Below, piece by piece: positions 1 through 8,027 of a DNA stretch of 64,000 bases. Every line of letters starts with the position of its first letter. Within the stretch, counting starts at the first letter, position 1. The translations under genes were made by a program, and so were the position numbers. Origin of the DNA: Auanema rhodensis. Its lineage: Eukaryota > Nematoda > Chromadorea > Rhabditida > Rhabditidae. The DNA lies in assembly GCA_964057225.1 (NCBI GenBank), contig OZ059895.1, positions 18,257,688 to 18,321,687 of the forward strand, given 5' to 3'. The notes beneath the pieces are model-generated. The model saw only the letters and a program-made list of their open reading frames with translations, made no database searches and had not been told where the DNA came from.

Positions 1-28
1 GAGCGCTCTACCACTGAGCTATATCCCC
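1..28 (-). tRNA. tRNA-Ala, 5' part only (window edge)
   Basis: The acceptor 5' strand and D-arm are present. The anticodon lies outside the window. Confidence 0.85.
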
Positions 29-208
29 ACACATGTACGTGTTTCAAGTTCTTTATTCAAACCTTCAGTACTTCGAGACTATAAATGAAATATTGGAGGT
101 GAAACCAAGTGCTGTCTACGTTGTTTCAAATAGAAATTAATAGAATACTTTCTGTATTATGACGCTTGAAGCATTTCTTAATGTCATTATCTTCTACTAT
201 TTCAAAAC

Positions 209-213
209 AAAAA
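209..213 (-). terminator. Pol III terminator (representative unit)
   Basis: T5 on the minus strand, 7 nt after A73 of the gene at 221-292, with a back-up T4 at 204-207. An equivalent run of four to six T follows every gene in the window. Confidence 0.85.
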
Positions 214-231
214 GGATTTCTGGAGATATGG

Positions 232-242
232 GGAATTGAACC
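232..242 (-). promoter_or_regulatory. Pol III B box (representative unit)
   Basis: GGTTCAATTCC in the T-arm of the gene at 221-292, matching the B-box consensus GGTTCRANYCC. Confidence 0.9.
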
Positions 243-274
243 CCAGCCCTCTCCCATGCTAAGGGAGCGCTCTA

Positions 275-285
275 CCACTGAGCTA
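275..285 (-). promoter_or_regulatory. Pol III A box (representative unit)
   Basis: TAGCTCAGTGG in the D-arm, matching TRGCNNAGYNGG apart from the lost optional base. Confidence 0.9.
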
Positions 286-312
286 TATCCCCACACATGT
301 ACGTGTTTCAAG

Positions 313-322
313 TTCTTTATTC
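313..322 (-). promoter_or_regulatory. Upstream AT-rich element (representative unit)
   Basis: GAATAAAGAA at 21-30 bp upstream of G1, present in nearly all units. AT-rich upstream elements near -30 help TBP recruitment at insect tRNA genes; the role here is inferred. Confidence 0.4.
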
Positions 323-484
323 AAACCTTCAGTACTTCGAGACTATAAATGAAATATTGGAGGTGAAATCAAGTGCTGTCTACGTTGTTTCAAATAAAAA
401 TTAAAAGAATACTTTCTGTATTATGACGCTTGAAGCATTTCCCAATGTCATTATCTTCTACATTTTCAAAACAAAAAGGATTTC

Positions 485-556
485 TGGAGATATGGGGAAT
501 TGAACCCCAGCCCTCGCCCATGCTAAGGGAGCGCTCTACCACTGAGCTATATCCCC
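485..556 (-). tRNA. tRNA-Ala(AGC)
   Basis: A-G; T5; anticodon-stem 3' strand GGGCG, one mismatch. Confidence 0.9.
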
Positions 557-748
557 ACACATGTACGTGTTTCAAGTTCTTTATTCAAACCTACAGTACC
601 TCGAGACTATAAATGAAATATTGGAGGTGAAACGAAGTGCTGTCTACGTTGTTTCAAATAGAAATTAATAGAATACTTTCTGTATATTGACTCATGAAGC
701 ATTTCTTAATGTCATTATCTTCTACATTTTCAAAACAAAAAGGATTTC

Positions 749-820
749 TGGAGATATGGGGAATTGAACCCCAGCCCTCTCCCATGCTAAGGGAGCGCTC
801 TTCCACTGAGCTATATCCCC
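749..820 (-). tRNA. tRNA-Ala(AGC)
   Basis: A-G; T5; D-loop AGTGGAA. Confidence 0.93.
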
Positions 821-1012
821 ACACATGTACGTGTTTCAAGTTCTTTATTCAAACCTTCAGTACTTCGAGACTATAAATGAAATATTGGAGGTGAAACCAA
901 GTGCTGTCTACGTTGTTTTAAATAGAAATTAAAAGAATACTTTCTGTATTATGACGCTTGAAGCATTTCCCAATGTCATTATCTTCTACATTTTCAAAAC
1001 AAAAAGGATTTC

Positions 1013-1084
1013 TGGAGATATGGGGAATTGAACCCCAGCCCTCTCCCATGCTAAGGGAGCGCTCTACCACTGAGCTATATCCCC
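1013..1084 (-). tRNA. tRNA-Ala(AGC)
   Basis: A-G; T5. Confidence 0.96.
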
Positions 1085-1276
1085 ACACATCTACGTGTTT
1101 CAAGTTCTTTATTCAAACCTACAGTACCTCGAGACTATAAATGAAATATTGGAGGTGAAACCAAGTGCTGTCTACGTTGTTTTAAATAAAAATTAATGGA
1201 ATACTTTCTGTATATTGACTCATGAAGCATTTCTTAATGTCATTATCTTCTACATTTTCAAAACAAAAAGGATTTC

Positions 1277-1348
1277 TGGAGATATGGGGAATTGAACCCC
1301 AGACCTCTCCCATGCGAAGGGAGCGCTCTACCACTGAGCTATATCCCC
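1277..1348 (-). tRNA. tRNA-Ala(CGC)
   Basis: C-T; T5. Confidence 0.96.
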
Positions 1349-1540
1349 ACACATGTACGTGTTTCAATTTCTTTATTCAAACCTACAGTACCTCGAGACT
1401 ATAAATGAAATATTGGAGGTAAAACCAAGTGCTGTCTACGTTGTTTTAAATAAAAATTAATGGAATACTTTCTGTATATTGACTCATGAAGCATTTCTTA
1501 ATGTCATTATCTTCTACATTTTCAAAACAAAAAGGATTTC

Positions 1541-1612
1541 TGGAGATATGGGGAATTGAACCCCAGCCCTCTCCCATGCGAAGGGAGCGCTCTACCACTG
1601 AGCTATATCCCC
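1541..1612 (-). tRNA. tRNA-Ala(CGC)
   Basis: C-G; T5. Confidence 0.96.
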
Positions 1613-1804
1613 ACACATGTACGTGTTTCAATTTCTTTATTCAAACCTACAGTACCTCGAGACTATAAATGAAATATTGGAGGTGAAACCAAGTGCTGTC
1701 TACGTTGTTTCAAATAGAAATTAATAGAATACTTTCTGTATTATGACGCTTGAAGCATTTCCAAATGTCATTATCTTCTACATTTTCAAAACAAAAAAGA
1801 TTTC

Positions 1805-1876
1805 TGGAGATATGGGGAATTGAACCCCAGCCCTCTCCCATGCTAAGGGAGCGCTCTACCACTGAGCTATATCCCC
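1805..1876 (-). tRNA. tRNA-Ala(AGC)
   Basis: A-G; T6. Confidence 0.96.
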
Positions 1877-2068
1877 ACACATGTACGTGTTTCAAGTTCT
1901 TTATTCAAACCTACAGTACCTCCAGACTATAAATGAAATATTGGAGGTGAAACCAAGTGCTGTCTACGTTGTTTTAAATAAAAATTAATGGAATACTTTC
2001 TGTATATTGACTCATGAAGCATTTCTTAATGTCATTATCTTCTACATTTTCAAAACAAAAAGGATTTC

Positions 2069-2140
2069 TGGAGATATGGGGAATTGAACCCCAGCCCTCT
2101 CCCATGCTAAGGGAGCGCTCTACCACTGAGCTATATCCCC
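2069..2140 (-). tRNA. tRNA-Ala(AGC)
   Basis: A-G; T5. Confidence 0.96.
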
Positions 2141-2332
2141 ACACATCTACGTGTTTCAAGTTCTTTATTCAAACCTACAGTACCTCGAGACTATAAATGA
2201 AATATTGGAGGTGAAACCAAGTGCTGTCTACGTTGTTTTAAATAAAAATTAATGGAATACTTTCTGTATATTGACTCATGAAGCATTTCTTAATGTCATT
2301 ATCTTCTACATTTTCAAAACAAAAAGGATTTC

Positions 2333-2404
2333 TGGAGATATGGGGAATTGAACCCCAGACCTCTCCCATGCGAAGGGAGCGCTCTACCACTGAGCTATAT
2401 CCCC
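2333..2404 (-). tRNA. tRNA-Ala(CGC)
   Basis: C-T; T5. Confidence 0.96.
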
Positions 2405-2596
2405 ACACATGTACGTGTTTCAATTTCTTTATTCAAACCTACAGTACCTCGAGACTATAAATGAAATATTGGAGGTAAAACCAAGTGCTGTCTACGTTGT
2501 TTTAAATAAAAATTAATGAAATACTTTCTGTATATTGACTCATGAAGCATTTCTTAATGTCATTATCTTCTACATTTTCAAAACAAAAAGGATTTC

Positions 2597-2668
2597 TGGA
2601 GATATGGGGAATTGAACCCCAGCCCTCTCCCATGCTAAGGGAGCGCTCTACCACTGAGCTATATCCCC
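2597..2668 (-). tRNA. tRNA-Ala(AGC)
   Basis: A-G; T5. Confidence 0.96.
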
Positions 2669-2860
2669 ACACATGTACGTGTTTCAAGTTCTTTATTCAA
2701 ACCTACAGTACCTCGAGACTATAAATGAAATATTGGAGGTGAAACCAAGTGCTGTCTACGTTGTTTTAAATAAAAATTAATGGAATACTTTCTGTATATT
2801 GACTCATGAAGCATTTCTTAATGTCATTATCTTCTACATTTTCAAAACAAAAAGGATTTC

Positions 2861-2932
2861 TGGAGATATGGGGAATTGAACCCCAGACCTCTCCCATGCG
2901 AAGGGAGCGCTCTACCACTGAGCTATATCCCC
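2861..2932 (-). tRNA. tRNA-Ala(CGC)
   Basis: C-T; T5. Confidence 0.96.
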
Positions 2933-3124
2933 ACACATGTACGTGTTTCAATTTCTTTATTCAAACCTACAGTACCTCGAGACTATAAATGAATTATTGG
3001 AGGTGAAACCAAGTGCTGTCTACGTTGTTTTAAATAAAAATTAATGGAATACTTTCTGTATATTGACTCATGAAGCATTTCTTAATGTCATTATCTTCTA
3101 CATTTTCAAAACAAAAAGGATTTC

Positions 3125-3196
3125 TGGAGATATGGGGAATTGAACCCCAGCCCTCTCCCATGCTAAGGGAGCGCTCTACCACTGAGCTATATCCCC
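3125..3196 (-). tRNA. tRNA-Ala(AGC)
   Basis: A-G; T5. Confidence 0.96.
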
Positions 3197-3388
3197 ACAC
3201 ATGTACGTGTTTCAAGTTCTTTATTCAAACCTACAGTACCTCGAGACTATAAATGAAATATTGGAAGTGAAACCAAGTGCTGTCTACGTTGTTTCAAATA
3301 GAAATTAATAGAATACTTTCTGTATTATGACGCTTGAAGCATTTCCAAATGTCATTATCTTCTACATTTTCAAAACAAAAAAGATTTC

Positions 3389-3460
3389 TGGAGATATGGG
3401 GAATTGAACCCCAGCCCTCTCCCATGCTAAGGGAGCGCTCTACCACTGAGCTATATCCCC
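3389..3460 (-). tRNA. tRNA-Ala(AGC)
   Basis: A-G; T6. Confidence 0.96.
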
Positions 3461-3652
3461 ACACATGTACGTGTTTCAAGTTCTTTATTCAAACCTTCAG
3501 TACTTCGAGACTATAAATGAAATATTGGAGGTGAAATCAAGTACTGTCTACGTTGTTTCAAATAGAAATTAATAGAATACTTTCTGTATTATGACGCTTG
3601 AAGCATTTCCCAATGTCATTATCTTCTACATTTTCAAAACAAAAAGGATTTC

Positions 3653-3724
3653 TGGAGATATGGGGAATTGAACCCCAGCCCTCTCCCATGCTAAGGGAGC
3701 GCTCTACCACTGAGCTATATCCCC
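3653..3724 (-). tRNA. tRNA-Ala(AGC)
   Basis: A-G; T5. Confidence 0.96.
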
Positions 3725-3916
3725 ACACATGTACGTGTTTCAAGTTCTTTATTCAAACCTTCAGTACTTCGAGACTATAAATGAAATATTGGAGGTGAAA
3801 CCAAGTGCTGTCTACGTTGTTTTAAATAGAAATTAATAGAATACTTTCTGTATTATGACGCTTGAAGCATTTCCCAATGTCATTATCTTCTACATTTTCA
3901 AAACAAAAAGGATTTC

Positions 3917-3988
3917 TGGAGATATGGGGAATTGAACCCCAGCCCTCTCCCATGCTAAGGGAGCGCTCTACCACTGAGCTATATCCCC
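3917..3988 (-). tRNA. tRNA-Ala(AGC)
   Basis: A-G; T5. Confidence 0.96.
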
Positions 3989-4180
3989 ACACATGTACGT
4001 GTTTCAAGTTCTTTATTCAAACCTTCAGTACTTCGAGACTATAAATGAAATATTGGAGGTGAAACCAAGTGCTGTCTACGTTGTTTTAAATAGAAATTAA
4101 TAGAATACTTTCTGTATTATGACGCTTGAAGCATTTCCCAATGTCATTATCTTCTACATTTTCAAAACAAAAAGGATTTC

Positions 4181-4252
4181 TGGAGATATGGGGAATTGAA
4201 CCCCAGCCCTCTCCCATGCTAAGGGAGCGCTCTACCACTGAGCTATATCCCC
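4181..4252 (-). tRNA. tRNA-Ala(AGC)
   Basis: A-G; T5. Confidence 0.96.
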
Positions 4253-4403
4253 ACACATGTACGTGTTTCAAGTTCTTTATTCAAACCTTCAGTACTTCGA
4301 GACTATAAATGAAATATTGGAGGTTAAATCAAGTGCTGTCTACGTTGTTTCAAATAGAAATTAATAGAATACTTTCTGTATTATGACGCTTGAAGCATTT
4401 CCC

Positions 4404-4628
4404 CTGATATAACCACTTTTTATGCTCGTAAGGAATACTATATAAGGTTTCCTTACGAGTCCTTTGGGCTGCGACTAGGAATCATTATGTAACTTTCATT
4501 ATTGTAATTTGTATACTTTATCATGAATAAACCTTTCTCTCTATACTCTTTATCATTTATATTTGGAAGAAAAGAAAGTAATTCCATGTGGTTACCCAGC
4601 CGGAACCCTGGAGAACCACCATGGAACG
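4404..4628 (+). repeat. Element A 5' LTR, truncated
   Basis: Matches the last 226 bases of the 3' LTR (8215-8440), with differences GAGTCC/GAATCC, CTTTCATT/CTTTTATT and CTGGAGAA/CTGGGGAA. It contains a TATATAAGG promoter box (4439-4447) in the loop of an 11-bp perfect inverted repeat (4425-4435 with 4449-4459), and AATAAA at 4526-4531. The end ATGGAACG directly abuts the primer-binding site. Confidence 0.88.
4425..4459 (+). promoter_or_regulatory. LTR TATA box inside an 11-bp inverted repeat
   Basis: CTCGTAAGGAA (4425-4435) and TTCCTTACGAG (4449-4459) are perfect reverse complements around a 13-nt loop holding TATATAAGG. The same structure lies at 29466-29500 and 38251-38285 (minus strand), and with one terminal change at 8237-8270. 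The TATA box is the likely U3 core promoter. Whether the stem acts in DNA or RNA is unknown. Confidence 0.6.
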
Positions 4629-4647
4629 TGGAGGTTCCACCGAGATT
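4629..4647 (+). other. Primer-binding site, tRNA-Gln
   Basis: TGGAGGTTCCACCGAGATT lies immediately after the LTR end. Its reverse complement reads as the 3' end of a eukaryotic tRNA-Gln: AATCTCGGTGGAACCT plus CCA. The match was made from memory of the tRNA-Gln acceptor and T-arm sequence. The same 19 bases occur in elements B and B-prime. Confidence 0.85.
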
Positions 4648-4668
4648 CGTCTATAACCGACGAATCTC
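4642..4668 (+). other. Hairpin overlapping the primer-binding site
   Basis: GAGATTCGTC (4642-4651) pairs perfectly with GACGAATCTC (4659-4668) around a 7-nt loop. The left arm includes the last six bases of the primer-binding site. It is conserved in element B at 32548-32574 with a different loop, which suggests a structural role in the genomic RNA. Confidence 0.6.
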
Positions 4669-5243
4669 TAAGAACCATATTTCGCTACATAAATTTAATT
4701 TTGTTGTCTTTCATACATCTAATTAAAGAATTATATTTCGATTATGCTATATGAATTTAATTTGAAGTCTTTCTCTTCTTTATTTCATTCATTCAAAGAA
4801 CTTTTTTTTGATTTTGATTCATAAATTAATACTGAAATCTTATATACATTTATTTAAAAAAATATATTTTGAAACAACTTAATTTTGAAATTTTATATTC
4901 ATTCATTTAAAAGAAACATTTCGATTTTTATCCATATTCTAAGATCTTTCATTCATTTTTGAGGAAAAACTTTGTTTATAACTATCATAAATTAATTTGA
5001 AATTCTTTTATATTTATTCATTTAAAGAAAGGTATTTCGATATTTTTTTTTCTGTCAATCTTTTCTTTTTCTGTTTTTTTTAATCAAAATCTATTCTATC
5101 TCTTATAAATTTTTGTTATAAAGTTTCAAACAATTTTTGAATCAAAAATGAATTAATTTCTTTTATGAATCATCACAAAATTCATTGTTTTATATATATT
5201 AAAATTCATTAATTTCTATTCTATCCTTTAAAATGTATTACTC

Positions 5244-5341
<98 letters not shown>

Positions 5342-5497
5342 GTACAAAACTATTCTATACTAGTCCTATATTCCTACTATATTCCTACTATATTCCTATT
5401 TTATTTTTCTTTTATCTTCTTTTAAATTTTATCTTTTTCCCTCTCTTATTACTATTATTTTTTCTCTTCTTCCTAATATAACCCAGAAAACAGCCAA
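4669..5497 (+). other. Element A AT-rich leader with degenerate repeats
   Basis: No gene seen. The stretch to about 5060 is made of loosely repeated ~80-bp units built on TTCATTCATTTAAAGAA and TTTCGAT motifs. From 5040 on it is pyrimidine-rich T/C sequence interrupted by the TA microsatellite. The 82-codon open frame across the microsatellite is an artefact of the repeat. Confidence 0.6.
5247..5337. repeat. (TA)n microsatellite, about 45 units
   Basis: Uninterrupted TA dinucleotides over about 90 bp inside the element A leader. Confidence 0.97.
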
Positions 5498-6117
5498 ATA
5501 ATTTTGAAATTTTTTATCTGAATCCCGAACCTAAGATTTACAATTTTGCATTTTGATCCTAAAAGTAGCCCGTGAGAAGCAATACCAGACTGTCTCGAGA
5601 ACTGAGCGGAGGCAACCACTATTTTTGATATAAGACGTACGCATTCCTGATTTTGAAGATCCCTTTTTGGTCCTATTTTTGCAAATTTGAAAATTACGAC
5701 AGAATTAGTCGAGAATGAAAGTGTTAGAGTGGTCTCACCATGAAAAATCAGGGGAGCAGAATTTCGTTAAGGGAGCGATTTCTGTGATTTTTCATAGGCA
5801 AGAGAAGTCTGGGAAAGTGAATGTACGAGGCCTGAGCACCTAATCTTGTCGAAAGACTGAAAGGGAATACTGCTTAGATCACCGTCGTATATTTCACGCC
5901 TATTCGAGAGATGGGAACTTGATCCTAGAAAGGGCGCACCGGTCACAGGCCCGTGTATGTACCCGATTGAGCAATTCTCCGTTAGAAGATTCGCTGCAGG
6001 CTGGCCCCCTAGCAAGCGTCACGCATACAACCCCATATTGCCTCTCACGTTGTATATATATTTTTATAAGTTTCGCATCGTTGGTATAATAATTTCCTTT
6101 CCAGGAAAACCAACAAG
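5498..6117 (+). other. Element A leader, conserved part
   Basis: No coding frame is supported. Several stretches match the leader of element B read on the minus strand, for example AATACCAGAC with TTTGATATAAGACG near 5580-5640 (B: about 31930-31990) and AAGAGAAGTCTGG near 5800 (B: about 31771-31783). It includes a predicted intron (5798-6104). Open frames on the minus strand here (5767-6427) are not conserved in element B. Confidence 0.6.
5798..6104 (+). other. Predicted leader intron (GC-AG) in element A
   Basis: A 5' splice-like site CATAG/GCAAGAG at 5797/5798 and a 3' splice site TTTCCTTTCCAG/G ending at 6104, 13 bases before the gag ATG. The equivalent places in element B read TTAG/GTAAGAG and TTCCTTCCAG/G, 311 nt apart against 307 here. 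The GC donor in A may be a decayed GT. Prediction from motifs only. Confidence 0.5.
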
Positions 6118-6856
6118 ATGACGGACTCGAAGAGTAAAAATCCTCCGCAGGATAAAACAAATCCACAGAGCGCAGCCCCCCGGTAATGATACGCACGTCG
6201 AGCCAGTACTCGAGCAGAATCAAAGAAAGAGAGGACCTCCAAATGTTTATGAGCCGGACACGAAGCGCCGACCTACTGCTGCAAAGAAACCACCCGCTAT
6301 ACCGGGTACCCCCGCGAAAAAAAATAGGCACAACAGCTATCAAAACTTCTCGCCACGCTATTACTCTTAGTAAAATTAAAACGTCTATTAACAAACAAAC
6401 TCCTAAACGCAATTCTAACGTTATCAAAAGCTCTAGCTATGTTAGCACAAATACTTCCCCTTGTAAAGATTATTCTCAAATATCATTTTCATACCCAAAT
6501 ACTGCTATTCTTTCTTCTCCTCTTCCTCGAAATTCACCAAACTATCAGAGAAAATAGAAGAAAACGCAAGAAAAGAATTGTATGAGGAACGGAAGAAGGA
6601 GCCACCCACAATTAAGAAATGAAGTTCAGCACTTAAATTGGCATTGGGATTAGAAGATAATTCTCCTACAACGCCAGCAAAGCCTTATCATGTGCCGATA
6701 AGGTATCACAGCACCATACCAGTAACAGAGCCGAAGAAGAGAGTTTCGAAGAGTCAGATCCCGGACCCAAACTTCGTGGCACCAACAGTACCAGTCATCC
6801 ATAAGAAAAGACCGTCAACAGTTATTGGGACTACAAGTAAGATGCTAGAACAATAG
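6118..6856 (+). pseudogene. gag remnant, element A
   Basis: The start codon at 6118 sits in the same context as the gag start of element B (splice acceptor, then CCAACAAGATG). The first frame stops after 22 codons at TAA 6184-6186. Similarity to the B Gag N-terminal region then continues in other frames: a QNQRKRGPP motif near 6220-6245, PGTP near 6302-6313, TAIKT and RHAI near 6330-6363, and PRNSP near 6527-6541. This stretch ends at a stop at 6555-6557. A further frame at 6638-6856 carries a DNSP and IR-H motif like B Gag residues 190-206, then diverges. No capsid domain or Arg-rich tail follows. At least two frameshifts and an internal deletion make this a dead gag. Confidence 0.7.
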
Positions 6857-7221
6857 TAAAAATCCATAATTTCTATATAAAAATCACAAAAAGTATAATA
6901 CCATTTTCATAATTTTCATCTAAACTTGAACCTATATATGATTTTTTTTTCTCATTTAAGTGATACATAAAATTCTACACAAATTATTGTACATTTTTAT
7001 TTTTTCACTCTCATAAAAATATTGTATCAATAACCAAAATTTCAAAATAAAATTATACATCATACTTGGAATCTTTCAAAAATCACTGCAAAGTTTTAAT
7101 CAACAATCTTCATCATTTTTTTTCACCTAACTGGTCAAAAAGGAGGCGACAAAAAGGAAGGAACAGACCGACCTAGTTTTAAAAAGGATAAAAAGGACAG
7201 AAAACAGTAACAAAGATAACA
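6857..7221 (+). other. Element A, AT-rich interval before the 200-codon ORF
   Basis: AT-rich, with no supported gene. The last part (about 7126-7204) reads as a short Lys/Gly/Asp-rich frame ending in TAA at 7202-7204, 17 bases before the next ATG. This could be the tail of a deleted retroelement frame, but it has no recognisable motif. Confidence 0.4.
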
Positions 7222-7824
7222 ATGTCCACCCAACTCCCTGAAGCCGTCGAAATTCCCCTCATGATGGCCAAAAAGAGATGGCTTTCAATTCAACTATTAG
7301 TAAGAGAATTGAAGCAGCTAGGCGCCAATACCATCGCCAACCGCCCCAGGAAAGAGAAGATCCTGAAAGAGTTAGTTCAAGGACTAACAAGAGCGAACAC
7401 CAGTACTGAAACGCTCAAAATCCTATGTTACCAATACGACAAGGATCAACTGTCGGAGGTTGACCACTGCATAGGACCATGGACCAACACAGCAGGAGTC
7501 ATCCGAGATGCCATTGCTGAACTAAGGGACCAACTAGGTTATTCACCTAGTTGCGATTCACCAGAACAGCAGACACCAAACTGGATTATTGCTGAGACCC
7601 ATTCGGCCTATCAAGAATGGAGCCTGCAACATTGCAGCGAACTGCCATCCACAGAGGCAAGAAAAAGCATTTTAAATGCTCTACAAATATTTCTGGCATC
7701 ACCAGCAACCACCAAGGAAGAAATGGAAAGAAAAACGGATTTATGCAACAAGACTATGGATCTTCTCCACGACCTAGGATCATCACCATTACCAGAGATA
7801 CACCAGTATTATGAAGAATACTAA
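7222..7824 (+). CDS. Unrecognised 200-aa protein, element A
   Basis: An intact 200-codon frame with a good eukaryotic start context (A at -3: AACAATG). It stands out because the gag in the same element is broken. I do not recognise the family. The predicted protein looks soluble and mostly alpha-helical, with no signal peptide or membrane segment. Residues 15-30 (KKRWLSIQLLVRELKQ) and the KEKILKELVQGL stretch at about 44-55 are amphipathic. There are five scattered cysteines without zinc-finger spacing, a TNTAGVIRDAIAELRDQLG helix in the middle, and an acidic, Tyr-rich C-terminus (HQYYEEY). There is no reverse transcriptase, protease, integrase or capsid motif. It lies about 200 bp before the 3' LTR, where errantivirus-like elements often carry env or accessory genes. 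It may be an accessory ORF, a captured host fragment or a chance-preserved frame. Nothing comparable is left in element B. Confidence 0.5.
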   Translation: MSTQLPEAVEIPLMMAKKRWLSIQLLVRELKQLGANTIANRPRKEKILKELVQGLTRANTSTETLKILCYQYDKDQLSEVDHCIGPWTNTAGVIRDAIAELRDQLGYSPSCDSPEQQTPNWIIAETHSAYQEWSLQHCSELPSTEARKSILNALQIFLASPATTKEEMERKTDLCNKTMDLLHDLGSSPLPEIHQYYEEY

Positions 7825-8027
7825 AAAGAACTTTTGAAAGATTCCCAGTATGATATATGATATATTATTTTGTAATTACATTGTTTTCCTTTATTTTTTT
7901 CTCATAAAATTGTTCTGTATTATCAGTATTCTTTTATTTTTTGAAACATTTCATACAACTTTCACATTTGCATGGAATTTCACTTTCTCGATGTAGCTGA
8001 GGTCAGCTACTTTTTCGATATTAGGCA
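7825..8027 (+). other. Element A 3' untranslated stretch
   Basis: AT-rich, with no gene. A perfect 8-bp inverted repeat (GTAGCTGA 7993-8000, TCAGCTAC 8003-8010) lies just before the LTR. The bases directly upstream of the LTR (TTTTTCGATATTAGGCA) are not a polypurine tract, so plus-strand priming is probably lost. Confidence 0.6.

Larger units (their letters stand above)
221..292 (-). tRNA. tRNA-Ala(AGC)
   Basis: Reference unit. The minus strand reads acceptor GGGGATA, D-arm GCTC-AGTGGTA-GAGC, anticodon arm CTCCC-TTAGCAT-GGGAG, variable loop AGGGC, T-arm TGGGG-TTCAATT-CCCCA, acceptor TATCTCC and discriminator A; 72 nt with no CCA. G3 faces U70, the pair AlaRS recognises. A34 is expected to become inosine and read GCU, GCC and GCA. 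In the C classes anticodon CGC reads GCG. Class A-G; T5. The later entries give only class, T run and changes. Confidence 0.97.
1..4403 (-). repeat. tRNA-Ala tandem array, block 1 (264-bp units)
   Basis: Head-to-tail units of 264 bp, each with one minus-strand tRNA-Ala gene; 16 full genes and one fragment. Read on the minus strand, a unit holds an upstream spacer with an AT-rich GAATAAAGAA motif about 21-30 bp before the gene, the 72-nt gene, a 7-nt trailer, a T5 run and a second T4 run. The spacer beside the terminator is mostly of the type CAAATAGAAATTAATAGAAT. That type dominates this block and returns near 57.9-59.9 kb. Four genes have anticodon CGC and twelve have AGC. The block stops inside a unit, at the bases GCATTTCCC, where it joins the truncated 5' LTR of element A. 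Short open frames of 60-68 codons in every unit are translations of the tRNA and spacer, not genes. Confidence 0.97.

Noticed and set aside
126-311. Recurring 60-68 and 104-codon open frames on both strands in every 264-bp unit
   Set aside because: They are translations of the tRNA gene and its spacer (for example SSVVERSL is the D-arm read in frame). Such frames are a known source of spurious proteins, and they break wherever the tRNA or spacer changes.
5233-5481. 82-codon ORF with an Ile-Tyr repeat
   Set aside because: Artefact of the TA microsatellite.
5900-6427. Minus-strand ORF of 175 codons across the element A leader and gag remnant
   Set aside because: Antisense to the gag remnant and not preserved in element B.
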